Part shown: positions 1 through 6,735 of the stretch, piece after piece | Numbering within the stretch: the first letter of the stretch is position 1 | Layout of the letters: each line of letters opens with the position of its first letter | Assembly (NCBI GenBank): GCA_900556405.1 | Contig: USPB01000011.1 | Span: 1 to 17,603, forward strand | Source: an uncultured Actinomyces sp. | GTDB taxonomy: Bacteria > Actinomycetota > Actinomycetes > Actinomycetales > Actinomycetaceae | Direction: 5' to 3' | DNA: 17,603 nucleotides | Translations under genes and position numbers: made by a program | Notes under the pieces: generated by a model | What the model was told of the DNA's origin: nothing | Database searches by the model: none | What the model saw: only the letters and a program-made list of their open reading frames with translations

Positions 1-214
1 TGCTGAGGTCGAAGCGGGCGCCCGCGACGGCCGCGCCGAGCGTGGCGGCGGAGGTGAAGATGCCCAGGTAGCCCAGGTCCGTGTCCGCATAAAGGCGGGC
101 GATGCCGATCTGGGCAACGAAGGCGATGACCTGGGCGAGGAGGGTCCCGCCGAGGAGGGTGAGCACCTGCGCGAGGACGCCCGAGCGGGCGGGGCGGGCC
201 GGTGCGTTCGTCAT
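1..214 (-). CDS. Flippase-like polysaccharide biosynthesis membrane protein, N-terminal part only
   Basis: Only the first 71 codons lie in the window; the rest runs off the left edge. The reading frame starts at ATG 214 with a short basic N-terminus (MTNAPARPARSG). Two hydrophobic stretches follow, around LTLLGGTLLAQVIAFVAQIGIARLY and TSAATLGAAVAGARF. An amphipathic first helix ending in IARLY, followed by a GYLGIF-type loop, is typical of the start of Wzx/MATE-like polysaccharide flippases, which move lipid-linked oligosaccharides across the membrane. The neighbouring glycosyltransferases and sugar-modifying genes fit that role. The gene is divergent from the GT4 gene, with 49 bases between this start and the first ATG on the other strand. 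Family assignment rests on a short fragment, so other multi-pass membrane proteins of polysaccharide loci remain possible. Confidence 0.6.
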   Translation of the reverse strand, partial: MTNAPARPARSGVLAQVLTLLGGTLLAQVIAFVAQIGIARLYADTDLGYLGIFTSAATLGAAVAGARFDLS

Positions 215-226
215 GGACTCATTTAA
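215..226 (-). promoter_or_regulatory. Possible leaderless promoter of the flippase-like gene
   Basis: On the minus strand TTAAAT (221-226) ends six bases before ATG 214, the same spacing seen at stronger sites in this window. TTAAAT matches TATAAT at four of six positions and lacks the A at position 2. No Shine-Dalgarno sequence precedes the ATG. No convincing -35 box was seen. Confidence 0.35.
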
Positions 227-251
227 TCACCTGGGGCGTGCGGCTTGCCCC

Positions 252-263
252 TAGGATGGTGGT
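252..263 (+). promoter_or_regulatory. Probable -10 element with leaderless start at ATG 264
   Basis: TAGGAT (252-257) fits the actinobacterial -10 pattern TANNNT and is followed by exactly six bases and then ATG at 264. Transcription would therefore begin at or next to that ATG. The -35 region is not recognisable. If correct, the first codon translated is that of a 14-codon ORF, not that of the downstream glycosyltransferase. Confidence 0.5.
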
Positions 264-308
264 ATGCCCGCTCCCCGCTCCGCGCCCGCCGCCGGGTGGA
301 ACTCGTGA
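264..308 (+). CDS. Putative 14-codon leader ORF before the GT4 gene
   Basis: ATG 264 opens a 14-codon frame (MPAPRSAPAAGWNS) whose TGA stop at 306-308 overlaps the GTG start of the glycosyltransferase at 305-307 as GTGA. The frame begins six bases after a TANNNT hexamer, so it could be read from a leaderless mRNA and hand ribosomes to the glycosyltransferase by translational coupling. The GTGA overlap mirrors the ATGA overlaps between several real genes here. Nothing in the peptide itself suggests a function, and the frame could be fortuitous. It is not a run of one amino acid, so classic amino-acid attenuation is not indicated. Confidence 0.35.
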   Translation: MPAPRSAPAAGWNS

Positions 309-1411
309 GGGTCGCCCTGACGAAGGGAACCCTGCTGGTTCCCCCGACCTACTTCGCGCTCTCGCACGCCCTGGCGATGCCCCAGCTCGATTGGCGGGTT
401 TTCACGCTCGCGGCGCGCATCGCCGATCCGGCAGTGGAGATCCCTATCGTCGAGGTCGCACCCCGCGCACTCGGTAGCCCTCTCCCCGTTCGCGTGGCCG
501 CGCAGGCACGAGGCCTGGGACGGATGTGTCACGCGATCACCGCGTGGGATCCGGACGTTATCCACCAGCACCAGGCGACGTGGTCGCTGCCTGCCGTGGC
601 GGCGGCGCGGCACACGGGCGTGCCCCTCGTGGTGACGCTGCACGGCGGAGATGCCTATCCGAGGCTCGGGCGCGGCGCGGGTGCCGCGTGGAACGCGCGC
701 AACCGCACGGCAGCCTTTGACGGTGCGAGCCGACTGCTGGCTGTCTCCCGGTACCTGGCAGACGTCGCGCTGGGTGCGGGCGCTGATCCGGCGCGGCTGA
801 GCGTGCACTATCAGGGAGTGGATGCGAACTGGTGGACGCCAGACACCCCGCCAGCCATTGATTCGTATGAGGAGCCCATCGTCCTGTTCGTGGGCGCTCT
901 GAGCCACTTGAAAGGCGTGGACGACCTGGCCCGGGCGTCCGCCGACCTCGTGGGGCGCCGCCCGCATCGCCTCGTCCTCGTGGGCGAGGGACCGCTGGCC
1001 CACGCACTGCGCGAACGCACGCCCGCCCACGTGACGTTCACGGGCCGGCTGGATCGCGAGGGCGTGCGCGACTGGATGCGCCGCGCCCACGTCCTCGTCC
1101 TGCCCACGAAGCCCACGCAGGGACGGCAGGAGGCCGCCGGCCTCGTCCTGCTTGAAGCGCAGGCGTGCGGCGTTCCCGTCATCGCGTATCGCACGGGCGG
1201 CACGCCGGAGATGGTCGCGCCCGGGGCCTCGCTGCTCACGGACGAACGCTCGCCGAATGCTCTGGTCCGCTCCATCGACGAGGCCTTGGCCTGGTCGGAG
1301 GATGAACGCGCGGATCGGGCGGCGGTGTGCCGGGCATGGGTGACGCGCGAGCGATCACTGCGTGGTGCAACCCACCAGCTGCGCGCGATCTACGACGACC
1401 TCACGCGGTAG
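305..1411 (+). CDS. GT4-family glycosyltransferase
   Basis: A 368-residue GT-B fold glycosyltransferase of the GT4 type, which transfers a sugar from a nucleotide donor to a lipid-linked or other acceptor at the cytoplasmic face of the membrane. The N-terminal domain carries HQHQATWSLPAV (about 88-99) and VVTLHGGDAYPR (about 109-120). The C-terminal donor domain opens with PIVLFVGALSHLKGVDDL (about 191-208), continues through LVGEGP, and has the EX7E motif at E276 and E284 followed by CGVPVIAYRTGGTPEM. GTG 305 is chosen because it gives the usual family start (VRVALTKGT) and has GGGTGG five bases upstream. A TTG at 245 would add 20 Arg-rich residues unlike the family. It is divergent from the flippase and convergent with the oxidoreductase gene nine bases away. 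The sugar specificity cannot be read from the sequence. Confidence 0.88.
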   Translation: MRVALTKGTLLVPPTYFALSHALAMPQLDWRVFTLAARIADPAVEIPIVEVAPRALGSPLPVRVAAQARGLGRMCHAITAWDPDVIHQHQATWSLPAVAAARHTGVPLVVTLHGGDAYPRLGRGAGAAWNARNRTAAFDGASRLLAVSRYLADVALGAGADPARLSVHYQGVDANWWTPDTPPAIDSYEEPIVLFVGALSHLKGVDDLARASADLVGRRPHRLVLVGEGPLAHALRERTPAHVTFTGRLDREGVRDWMRRAHVLVLPTKPTQGRQEAAGLVLLEAQACGVPVIAYRTGGTPEMVAPGASLLTDERSPNALVRSIDEALAWSEDERADRAAVCRAWVTRERSLRGATHQLRAIYDDLTR

Positions 1412-1420
1412 CGCCGCACC

Positions 1421-2404
1421 CTACAGGTCGACGGACCGTCCGGTGTCAGCCGATGTCAGGATGGCCTCGACGACGCGCAGGTTCTCCAGGGCCTCGCCCA
1501 TCGTGACGTGCTCGGCGCCCACACCGAGGATCGCGTCGCGGAAGCGCTCGTGTTCGAGGGCGAGGGGTTCGCGCTTGGTGAGCGCGTAGCGTACGACCTG
1601 GCCTTCGCTCACACCGCGGAAGGCGGCGATAGCGTCCCATTGAAGCGGCGCGTGACCGTTTTCAAAGAAGGTCAGGTCCCCCATCGCCGTGTCGGCGACG
1701 AGCGCGCCGCGCTCCCCCGTCACGATCGTCGTGCGGTCCTTGTAGGGGGTGAGCCAGTTGACGAGGTGGTTGACGAGGATGCCGCCGGCAAGTACGCCCG
1801 AGGCGACCATCATGTCCTCGTGAGGCCTGCCCGAGCGCGCGGACGTGCGCGCGTAGATGCTCTCGTAGGGGGCACCGGCCACCCACGCGGCCAGGTCCAC
1901 GTCGTGCGTGGCCAGGTCTTTCACCACGCCGACGTCGCTAATGCGCGCGGGGAAGGGCGACTGGCGGCGCGTCGCGATCTGCTCGATCTCGCCAAGCTGG
2001 CCCTCCGCAATGCGCCTGCGCATGTCGATGAGCGCCGGGTTGCAGCGCTCGACGTAGCCGACGGCGCCCACGAGGCCCGCGGCCGCGAACGCATCGCGGA
2101 TCCGGCGGCCCGCCTCCACGCTCGTGGCGAGGGGCTTTTCGACGAGAGTGTGTACCCCGGCCTCGGCCAGCGCGAGGGCCGCGGCCTCGTGATGGGCGGT
2201 GGGAGCGGCGATGATCGCGGCGTCAATACCGGCCTCGATGAGCTCCTCGACGCCGCCCAGCACGGGCAGGTCACCGGCAACACCGAAGCGGTCGCCGCCC
2301 GGGTCGGCGAGCGCGACGAGGTCCACCCCGACGGTCGCGCGGGCATTGCGCACGTGGTGTCGGCCCATCGAGCCGATGCCGAGGATGCCCAGGCGAATGG
2401 TCAT
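1421..2404 (-). CDS. Gfo/Idh/MocA-family NAD(P)-dependent sugar oxidoreductase (WbpB/WlbA-like)
   Basis: 327 residues. The N-terminal Rossmann fold has the dinucleotide loop ILGIGSMGRHH (about 7-17) and the family hallmark EKP at 89-91, with K90 the expected active-site lysine. The C-terminal alpha/beta domain includes DVGVVKDLATHDVDL (about 157-171), where H167 is the likely second catalytic residue. In WbpB/WlbA such enzymes oxidise the 3-hydroxyl of UDP-GlcNAcA to the 3-keto sugar. It is last of a three-gene operon: its ATG shares one base with the TGA stop of the aminotransferase (TGATG), implying coupled translation. Together with the aminotransferase and acetyltransferase it resembles the 3-acetamido-sugar cassette, but the true substrate is inferred from context only. 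No UDP-sugar 6-dehydrogenase is in the window. Confidence 0.82.
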   Translation of the reverse strand: MTIRLGILGIGSMGRHHVRNARATVGVDLVALADPGGDRFGVAGDLPVLGGVEELIEAGIDAAIIAAPTAHHEAAALALAEAGVHTLVEKPLATSVEAGRRIRDAFAAAGLVGAVGYVERCNPALIDMRRRIAEGQLGEIEQIATRRQSPFPARISDVGVVKDLATHDVDLAAWVAGAPYESIYARTSARSGRPHEDMMVASGVLAGGILVNHLVNWLTPYKDRTTIVTGERGALVADTAMGDLTFFENGHAPLQWDAIAAFRGVSEGQVVRYALTKREPLALEHERFRDAILGVGAEHVTMGEALENLRVVEAILTSADTGRSVDL

Positions 2405-3504
2405 CAGGCCCCCGCTTCCGCGAGCGCGTTGACGCCCTGTGCGATGCGTTCCAGCTCGGCGGGAGTCAGCGAGGGGTAAATCGGCAGGGAGAGGACCTGG
2501 GCGGCAGCCTCGCGGGTGGCGGGCAGCTCCGCGTCGGGGGCGAAGCGGGCCAGGGAGGGCAGCTCGTGGTTCGGGATCGGGTAGTAGACGCCCGAGCCGA
2601 TGCCGTATTCATCGCGCAGGGCATCGGCGAAGCCGTCGCGGTCCTCGGGCACGCGGATCGTGTACTGGTGGTAGACGTGTGTGGCGCCGGGAGCGACGTG
2701 AGGGACGGTAACACCGCGCAGGTGCGCGTTCAGGAACGCGGCGTTCTCCTGGCGCTTGGCTGTCCAGGCCCCGACTTTGGTGAGCTGAACGCGCCCGATC
2801 GCCGCGTGGATGTCGGTCATGCGGTTATTGAGGCCCACGATTTCGTTGGCGTAGCGCGTCTCCATGCCCTGGTTGCGTGCCAGGCGCACGCCTCGGATGA
2901 TGCCGGGGTCGGCGGAGGTGACCATGCCGCCCTCGCCGCTGGTCATGTTCTTCGTCGGGTAGAAGGAAAAGGCCGCGAAGCTTCCGAAGGAGCCGACCGC
3001 ACACCCGTGCAGGGTCGCGCCGTGGGCCTGTGCGGCGTCCTCAAAGATCATGAGGCCGTGCTCGGCGGCAATCGCCTGGAGCGCGTCCATGGGCGCGGGG
3101 TGGCCGTAGAGGTGGACGGGCATGATGGCGCGCGTGCGCGGCGTGATCGAGGCTTCGACGGCGGCTGGGGAGAGCGTGAAGGTGAGCGGGTCAATGTCGG
3201 CGAAGACGGGGGTCGCGCCCGTGATGGCCACCGAGTTCGCTGTGGCCGCGAAGGTGAAGGAGGGGACGATGACCTCGTCGCCCGGCCCGATCCCCGCGGC
3301 GAGCAGTCCCAAGTGCAGGGCCGAGGTCCCCGAGTTGACCGCGACGGCTCGGGTTCCGGGCACGAGGGCAGCGGCGAACTCGTCCTCGAAGGCGGCGACC
3401 TGCGGGCCCTGGGCGATCATGCCCGTGCGCATGACGGCCGCGACCGCGTCGATCTCCTCCTCGCCGATCAGCGGGCGAGCGGGCGGGATGAACGGCTGCG
3501 TCAT
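2404..3504 (-). CDS. DegT/DnrJ/EryC1/StrS-family PLP aminotransferase (WbpE/WlbC-like)
   Basis: A 366-residue sugar aminotransferase of fold type I. Visible landmarks are the N-terminal FIPPARPLIGEEEIDAV, the NSGTSALHLGL segment (about 58-67) that holds the phosphate of PLP, IMPVHLYGHPAPMD (about 127-140), and EDAAQAHGA (155-163), with D156 contacting the pyridine nitrogen. The Schiff-base lysine is K185 in FYPTKNMTSGEGG. Such enzymes convert a keto nucleotide sugar to the amino sugar using glutamate. The start overlaps the acetyltransferase stop by four bases (ATGA), and its own stop overlaps the oxidoreductase start. Translational coupling of all three is therefore likely, consistent with consecutive steps (oxidation, transamination, acetylation). 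Family identity is firm; the exact sugar is inferred. Confidence 0.88.
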   Translation of the reverse strand: MTQPFIPPARPLIGEEEIDAVAAVMRTGMIAQGPQVAAFEDEFAAALVPGTRAVAVNSGTSALHLGLLAAGIGPGDEVIVPSFTFAATANSVAITGATPVFADIDPLTFTLSPAAVEASITPRTRAIMPVHLYGHPAPMDALQAIAAEHGLMIFEDAAQAHGATLHGCAVGSFGSFAAFSFYPTKNMTSGEGGMVTSADPGIIRGVRLARNQGMETRYANEIVGLNNRMTDIHAAIGRVQLTKVGAWTAKRQENAAFLNAHLRGVTVPHVAPGATHVYHQYTIRVPEDRDGFADALRDEYGIGSGVYYPIPNHELPSLARFAPDAELPATREAAAQVLSLPIYPSLTPAELERIAQGVNALAEAGA

Positions 3505-4169
3505 GGCTGGTCCTCACGGGTCTGGGCGGGTGTCGCGGGTGCGCTCGGGGACGAGGCACGGGCCTCCTCGGGCGACAGGGCGCCGCCACGCTCGACGTAG
3601 CGGCGTCCCGAGGCAGGACACACCCACGCGCGGTCCCCGGCCTCGTTCGTCGGTTCCTCATCGGCGGCCACGAGAGGCACGCCGGCTTCGCCGACCCACC
3701 CGACGCGGCGCGCGGGCACGCCGACGACGAGGGCGTAGGGGGCCACGTCCGACGTGACGACCGCGCCCGCGCCGACCGACGACCACGCGCCGATGCGCAC
3801 GGGGGCGACGCACACGGCGCGAGCCCCGATGGCAGCGCCTCGTTCGACAGTGACACCGACGCGTTGCCAATCACTCGCGCTCTTGAGGCTCCCGTCGGGG
3901 TTGATCGCGCGGGGGCAGTGGTCGTTCGTGAAAACGGCCGCAGGCCCGACGAACACACCGTCAGCCAGGGAGGCGGGCTCGTAGATGAGGGCGTAGTTCT
4001 GGATCTTGCAGCGATTCCCGACGCGCACGCCCTCGCCGATGTAGGCGCCCCGACCGATGATCGTCTCTTCGCCGATGGATGCATCTTCTCGAACCTGGGC
4101 GAGGTGCCACACGCGGGCGCTGGGGGCCACCATCGCACTGGGCGCCACGTCGGCGCTGGGCTCGATCAC
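3501..4169 (-). CDS. Left-handed beta-helix sugar N-acetyltransferase (WbpD/WlbB-like) with C-terminal tail
   Basis: 222 residues, mostly hexapeptide repeats (for example IGEETIIGRGAYIGEGVRVG, about 32-51, then VFVGPAAVF and IGAWSSVGAGAVV) that form a left-handed beta-helix trimer using acetyl-CoA. The loop TNDHCPRAINPDGSLK (81-96) matches the WbpD/WlbB group, which acetylate the 3-amino group of UDP-2-acetamido-3-amino-glucuronate. After residue 180 comes a tail with WVCPASGRRY (182-191) and then a Ser/Ala/Pro-rich end. GTG 4169 is selected because AAGGAGAGG lies eight bases upstream and the family domain begins directly. The longer frame from 4196 would place that Shine-Dalgarno inside the gene. 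It is first of the operon and divergent from the GT2 gene. Confidence 0.83.
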   Translation of the reverse strand: MIEPSADVAPSAMVAPSARVWHLAQVREDASIGEETIIGRGAYIGEGVRVGNRCKIQNYALIYEPASLADGVFVGPAAVFTNDHCPRAINPDGSLKSASDWQRVGVTVERGAAIGARAVCVAPVRIGAWSSVGAGAVVTSDVAPYALVVGVPARRVGWVGEAGVPLVAADEEPTNEAGDRAWVCPASGRRYVERGGALSPEEARASSPSAPATPAQTREDQP

Positions 4170-4251
4170 GGTGCTTCCCTCTCCTTGTTGCTGCACGCGC
4201 GGGTGCGTTCACAGATACCCTCACTATAGGCGCGTGCCCACCCCGATGTGC

Positions 4252-4263
4252 GACACTAATCGA
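4252..4263 (+). promoter_or_regulatory. Possible leaderless promoter of the GT2 operon
   Basis: GACACT (4252-4257) ends six bases before ATG 4264. It keeps the A and final T of TANNNT but has G in place of the first T. No Shine-Dalgarno sequence is seen before ATG 4264. Another possible start, ATG 4246, lies downstream of CACTATAGG (about 4222-4230), so the exact start and promoter are uncertain. Confidence 0.35.
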
Positions 4264-4944
4264 ATGCAGATGCGCTCCGACACGTGGGTCGTCATCCCCG
4301 CGTTCAACGAGGCGCCCGTCATCGGGGGCGTCGTCGCGGGCGTTCGTACCCTTTTCCCGCATGTCCTCGTCGTCGATGACGCGTCAACGGATAACACCGC
4401 GGCCCTGGCCCGCGCGGCCGGCGCCTACACGGCCACCCACCCTCTCAATCTCGGTCAGGGCGCCGCCCTGCAAACCGGATTCGAGGCGGCGCTCGCGCGT
4501 GGGGCCCGCTACGTCGTCACTTTCGATGCCGATGGCCAGCACGATCCGGCGGATGCGGCGGCGATGGTTGATCGGGCGCGCGAGGAGGACCTCGCTTTCG
4601 TCCTCGGATCTCGCTTCCGCGACGGCGCGACTGCACAGGTCAGCTCCGTCAAGCGCGCGATGCTGCGCCTCGGAGCCCTCATCGCCCGCCTGCGCACCGG
4701 CATGGCTCTCACGGACACACATAACGGGCTGCGCGTGATACGCGCCGATGCCCTCGCTCAGGTGCACCTGACCCACTCACGCATGGCACACGCCTCGCAG
4801 ATCGTCTCCCAGCTGGCGGCCTGTGGCCTGCCCGGCGCGGAACACCCCGTGACGATCTCCTACACGGACTACTCACGGGCGAAGGGCCAGCCCCTGCTCA
4901 ACTCAGTCAATATCGCCGTCGACCTGGCGTTGGGGGGACGATGA
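4264..4944 (+). CDS. GT2-family glycosyltransferase, dolichol/polyprenyl-phosphate-mannose-synthase-like
   Basis: 226 residues in a single GT-A domain with no membrane anchor of its own. It starts with TWVVIPAFNEAPVI (7-20), then VLVVDDASTDNT (34-45), LNLGQGAALQTGF (61-73) and the metal-binding DXD at D88-D90 in TFDADGQHDP. The acceptor-side region contains GSRF and TDTHNGLRVIRADAL (150-164). This is the DPM1-like group, which transfers a sugar from a nucleotide donor to a polyprenyl phosphate. ATG 4264 gives the compact family N-terminus; ATG 4246 and 4270 are in-frame alternatives. It overlaps the DUF2304 gene by four bases (ATGA), a well-known pairing, and the small membrane partner may tether this soluble enzyme. 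It opens a four-gene operon ending in two LCP genes. Confidence 0.85.
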   Translation: MQMRSDTWVVIPAFNEAPVIGGVVAGVRTLFPHVLVVDDASTDNTAALARAAGAYTATHPLNLGQGAALQTGFEAALARGARYVVTFDADGQHDPADAAAMVDRAREEDLAFVLGSRFRDGATAQVSSVKRAMLRLGALIARLRTGMALTDTHNGLRVIRADALAQVHLTHSRMAHASQIVSQLAACGLPGAEHPVTISYTDYSRAKGQPLLNSVNIAVDLALGGR

Positions 4945-5411
4945 GCGCCTACCTCGCCATCCGCGTCCTTCTCCTCCTCGCCCTCGCACTCACCGCGTGG
5001 TGGCTCGTGCGCCCGGTATCCTCGGCCTCGTCCCTGGCTCTGCGCCGCATCGGCATCGGCGTCCTCGTGGCGGCGGCCATCGTGGCGATCCTCGTGCCGT
5101 CGCTGGCCAACACGGTCGCCCGCGCCATCGGCGTGGAGCGTGGCGTCAACCTCATCGTCTACGGGCTCGTCATCGCATTGATTGCGCAGATGGTGACCGG
5201 ATACCGGCGCGAAGCCCGGGCCGAGGCACGCATGGCAACGCTGGCTCGCTCGCTCGCCCTCGCGCACGTCCTTCCGCCCGAGGACACAACCCCTGAAAAC
5301 TCCGTCGACCCTCCTGTTCACGCTGATGACCCGGAAGTGGAACGCGCCGCTAACGGCCCTGATTCCCCGACAAACCCGCCAGATAACGATATGGTTACAA
5401 ACGATGAGTAA
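4941..5411 (+). CDS. DUF2304 small membrane protein
   Basis: 156 residues with three predicted membrane helices: roughly 4-24 (YLAIRVLLLLALALTAWWLV), 37-55 (GIGVLVAAAIVAILVPS) and 68-88 (NLIVYGLVIALIAQMVTGY). A charged cytoplasmic tail follows (RREARAEARMATLARSLAL), then an acidic, Pro-rich end. Size, layout and position directly after a GT2 transferase match the DUF2304 family, which has no established catalytic role and is often presumed to assist or anchor its partner glycosyltransferase. The start ATG 4941 overlaps the upstream stop (ATGA), and its stop overlaps the first LCP gene by eight bases. The last 40 residues are poorly conserved in appearance and probably disordered. Confidence 0.8.
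   Translation: MSAYLAIRVLLLLALALTAWWLVRPVSSASSLALRRIGIGVLVAAAIVAILVPSLANTVARAIGVERGVNLIVYGLVIALIAQMVTGYRREARAEARMATLARSLALAHVLPPEDTTPENSVDPPVHADDPEVERAANGPDSPTNPPDNDMVTNDE
5390..5395 (+). promoter_or_regulatory. Possible internal -10 element before the first LCP gene
   Basis: TATGGT (5390-5395) fits TANNNT and lies eight bases before ATG 5404, inside the end of the DUF2304 gene. ATG 5404 lacks a Shine-Dalgarno sequence, so either coupling from the upstream gene or a short or leaderless transcript would be needed. The spacing is two bases longer than at the best sites in this window. Confidence 0.25.
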
Positions 5412-6735
5412 CGTGAATCTGCGACCGATCCAGCACTCGGCCGTCAACTACGGACGCTTCGGCCTCCTGCGCGGCGCGCTCGCCATCCTCCTGGCCGGCG
5501 TGCTCTTCGTAGTATCATCTGCGGGTTTCGTGTACGCCAAATTGAGCAACCAGTTCGCCAACCGAGTCGTCAACATTGACGCATACTCAACTGACGATCA
5601 GAACAACGCAACCCCCGATTCCTTCGAGGGACGCGCCGTCAACATCCTCGTGGTCGGAACCGACTCGCGCAACGGCGCCAGCGGCGAGCTGGGCGCGGGC
5701 GACGCAGATGACGTCCCCGGCCTGCGCAACGACTCGACGATGGTGATTCACGTCAGCGCGGACCGCTCCCGCGTGCAGATCGTGTCCATCCCCCGCGACA
5801 CGCTCGTGGATATCCCCTCGTGTAAACACCGCGACGGCACCACGAGCGAGCCGACCAGCGACGACATGTTCAACAACGCGATGGTCTACGGTTCGAACGG
5901 CGGGGATGATCCGGAGGACATCGCCCCCGGCATCGCGTGTGTGAAGTCGACCGTTGAAAAACTTTCCGGTATGTCCATCGACGCCTTCATGGTCGTTGAT
6001 TTCGCTGGCTTCATTAACATGATCGATGCGCTCGGCGGCATCTGGTTCAACATTCCCAGGCGCATTGACGATGATTCCGCCCAGCTCTACATCGATCCGG
6101 GCTGTTGGAAGCTGTCGGGCACTCACTCGCTGGCCTACATGCGCTCGCGCAAGGGGCAGGGCGACGGTTCCGACATTTCGCGCATCGGCCGCCAGCAGCA
6201 GCTGATTTCCGCGATGCTACGCGAGCTGCAAGACAAGAACTACGTCACCGATCCCGGCTCACTCATTAACTTCCTGCAGGCCGCAATTTCCGCCGTGAAC
6301 GTCTCCGACAACCTCGGAAACGCCAGCTCGGACGCATCCCTGCTCATCAACGTGCTGCAAAAGGTGGATCGCACCAACATCCAGTTCGTCACCATGCCGG
6401 TCGAGGAGCCGTCCTGGGACCCGAACCGCCGGATCCCCTCCGAGCCAATGGCTCGCAACGTGTGGACCGCGTTGAAGAACGACCAGGCGCTGCCCGTGGG
6501 TACGACGTACACGGACGGCAACGGCGCACAGCTGGTGGTGCCCGATCCGACCGCGACGACGGCACCGTCGACGCCTGCTCCGACGACCGATCCGACGACC
6601 GATCCGACGACCGATTCCGGCTCCGAGGAGACCACCACGGATAACACCGAGCAGTCCGCGTCCGTCGCGAATAACGCGGCGAACGAGGAAGCTGCCAAGC
6701 AGACAGCCGCCATCTGCCCGCCGAAAGACCAATGA
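5404..6735 (+). CDS. LytR-CpsA-Psr (LCP) family cell-wall glycopolymer ligase, first copy
   Basis: 443 residues from ATG 5404. A single signal-anchor helix at about 21-45 places the rest outside the cell. The LCP domain runs about 78-285: NILVVGTDSRNG (80-91), RNDSTMVIHV (108-117), VSIPRDTLVDIP (127-138) and YMRSRKGQGDGSDISRIGRQQQ (245-266). These supply the Asp and Arg residues that bind metal and polyprenyl pyrophosphate. LCP enzymes transfer glycopolymers from lipid carriers to peptidoglycan or protein. The C-terminal tail is Thr/Pro/Asp-rich and carries a short tandem repeat before a final CPPKDQ. ATG 5404 overlaps the DUF2304 stop; an in-frame ATG at 5326 would add 26 unlikely residues. 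Its stop overlaps the second LCP gene by four bases. Confidence 0.88.
   Translation: MSNVNLRPIQHSAVNYGRFGLLRGALAILLAGVLFVVSSAGFVYAKLSNQFANRVVNIDAYSTDDQNNATPDSFEGRAVNILVVGTDSRNGASGELGAGDADDVPGLRNDSTMVIHVSADRSRVQIVSIPRDTLVDIPSCKHRDGTTSEPTSDDMFNNAMVYGSNGGDDPEDIAPGIACVKSTVEKLSGMSIDAFMVVDFAGFINMIDALGGIWFNIPRRIDDDSAQLYIDPGCWKLSGTHSLAYMRSRKGQGDGSDISRIGRQQQLISAMLRELQDKNYVTDPGSLINFLQAAISAVNVSDNLGNASSDASLLINVLQKVDRTNIQFVTMPVEEPSWDPNRRIPSEPMARNVWTALKNDQALPVGTTYTDGNGAQLVVPDPTATTAPSTPAPTTDPTTDPTTDSGSEETTTDNTEQSASVANNAANEEAAKQTAAICPPKDQ
6579..6614 (+). repeat. 12-base in-frame tandem repeat in the LCP tail
   Basis: Three exact copies of TCCGACGACCGA lie end to end, encoding a repeated Asp-Pro-Thr-Thr (TDPTTDPTTD) tract in the extracellular Thr/Pro-rich tail of the first LCP protein. 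Being in multiples of three, gain or loss of units would change tail length without breaking the frame. Confidence 0.9.

Noticed and set aside
245..304. An N-terminal extension of the GT4 gene from TTG 245.
   Set aside because: The added residues are Arg-rich and unlike the family, the codon overlaps the putative promoter, and GTG 305 has a better ribosome site.
1508..2479. A 323-codon plus-strand frame opposite the oxidoreductase gene.
   Set aside because: The opposite strand encodes a complete Gfo/Idh/MocA protein with EKP motif, whereas this frame shows no family signature.
2566..3600. A 344-codon plus-strand frame opposite the aminotransferase.
   Set aside because: Low-complexity Gly/Asp/Arg-rich translation, antisense to an intact DegT-family enzyme.
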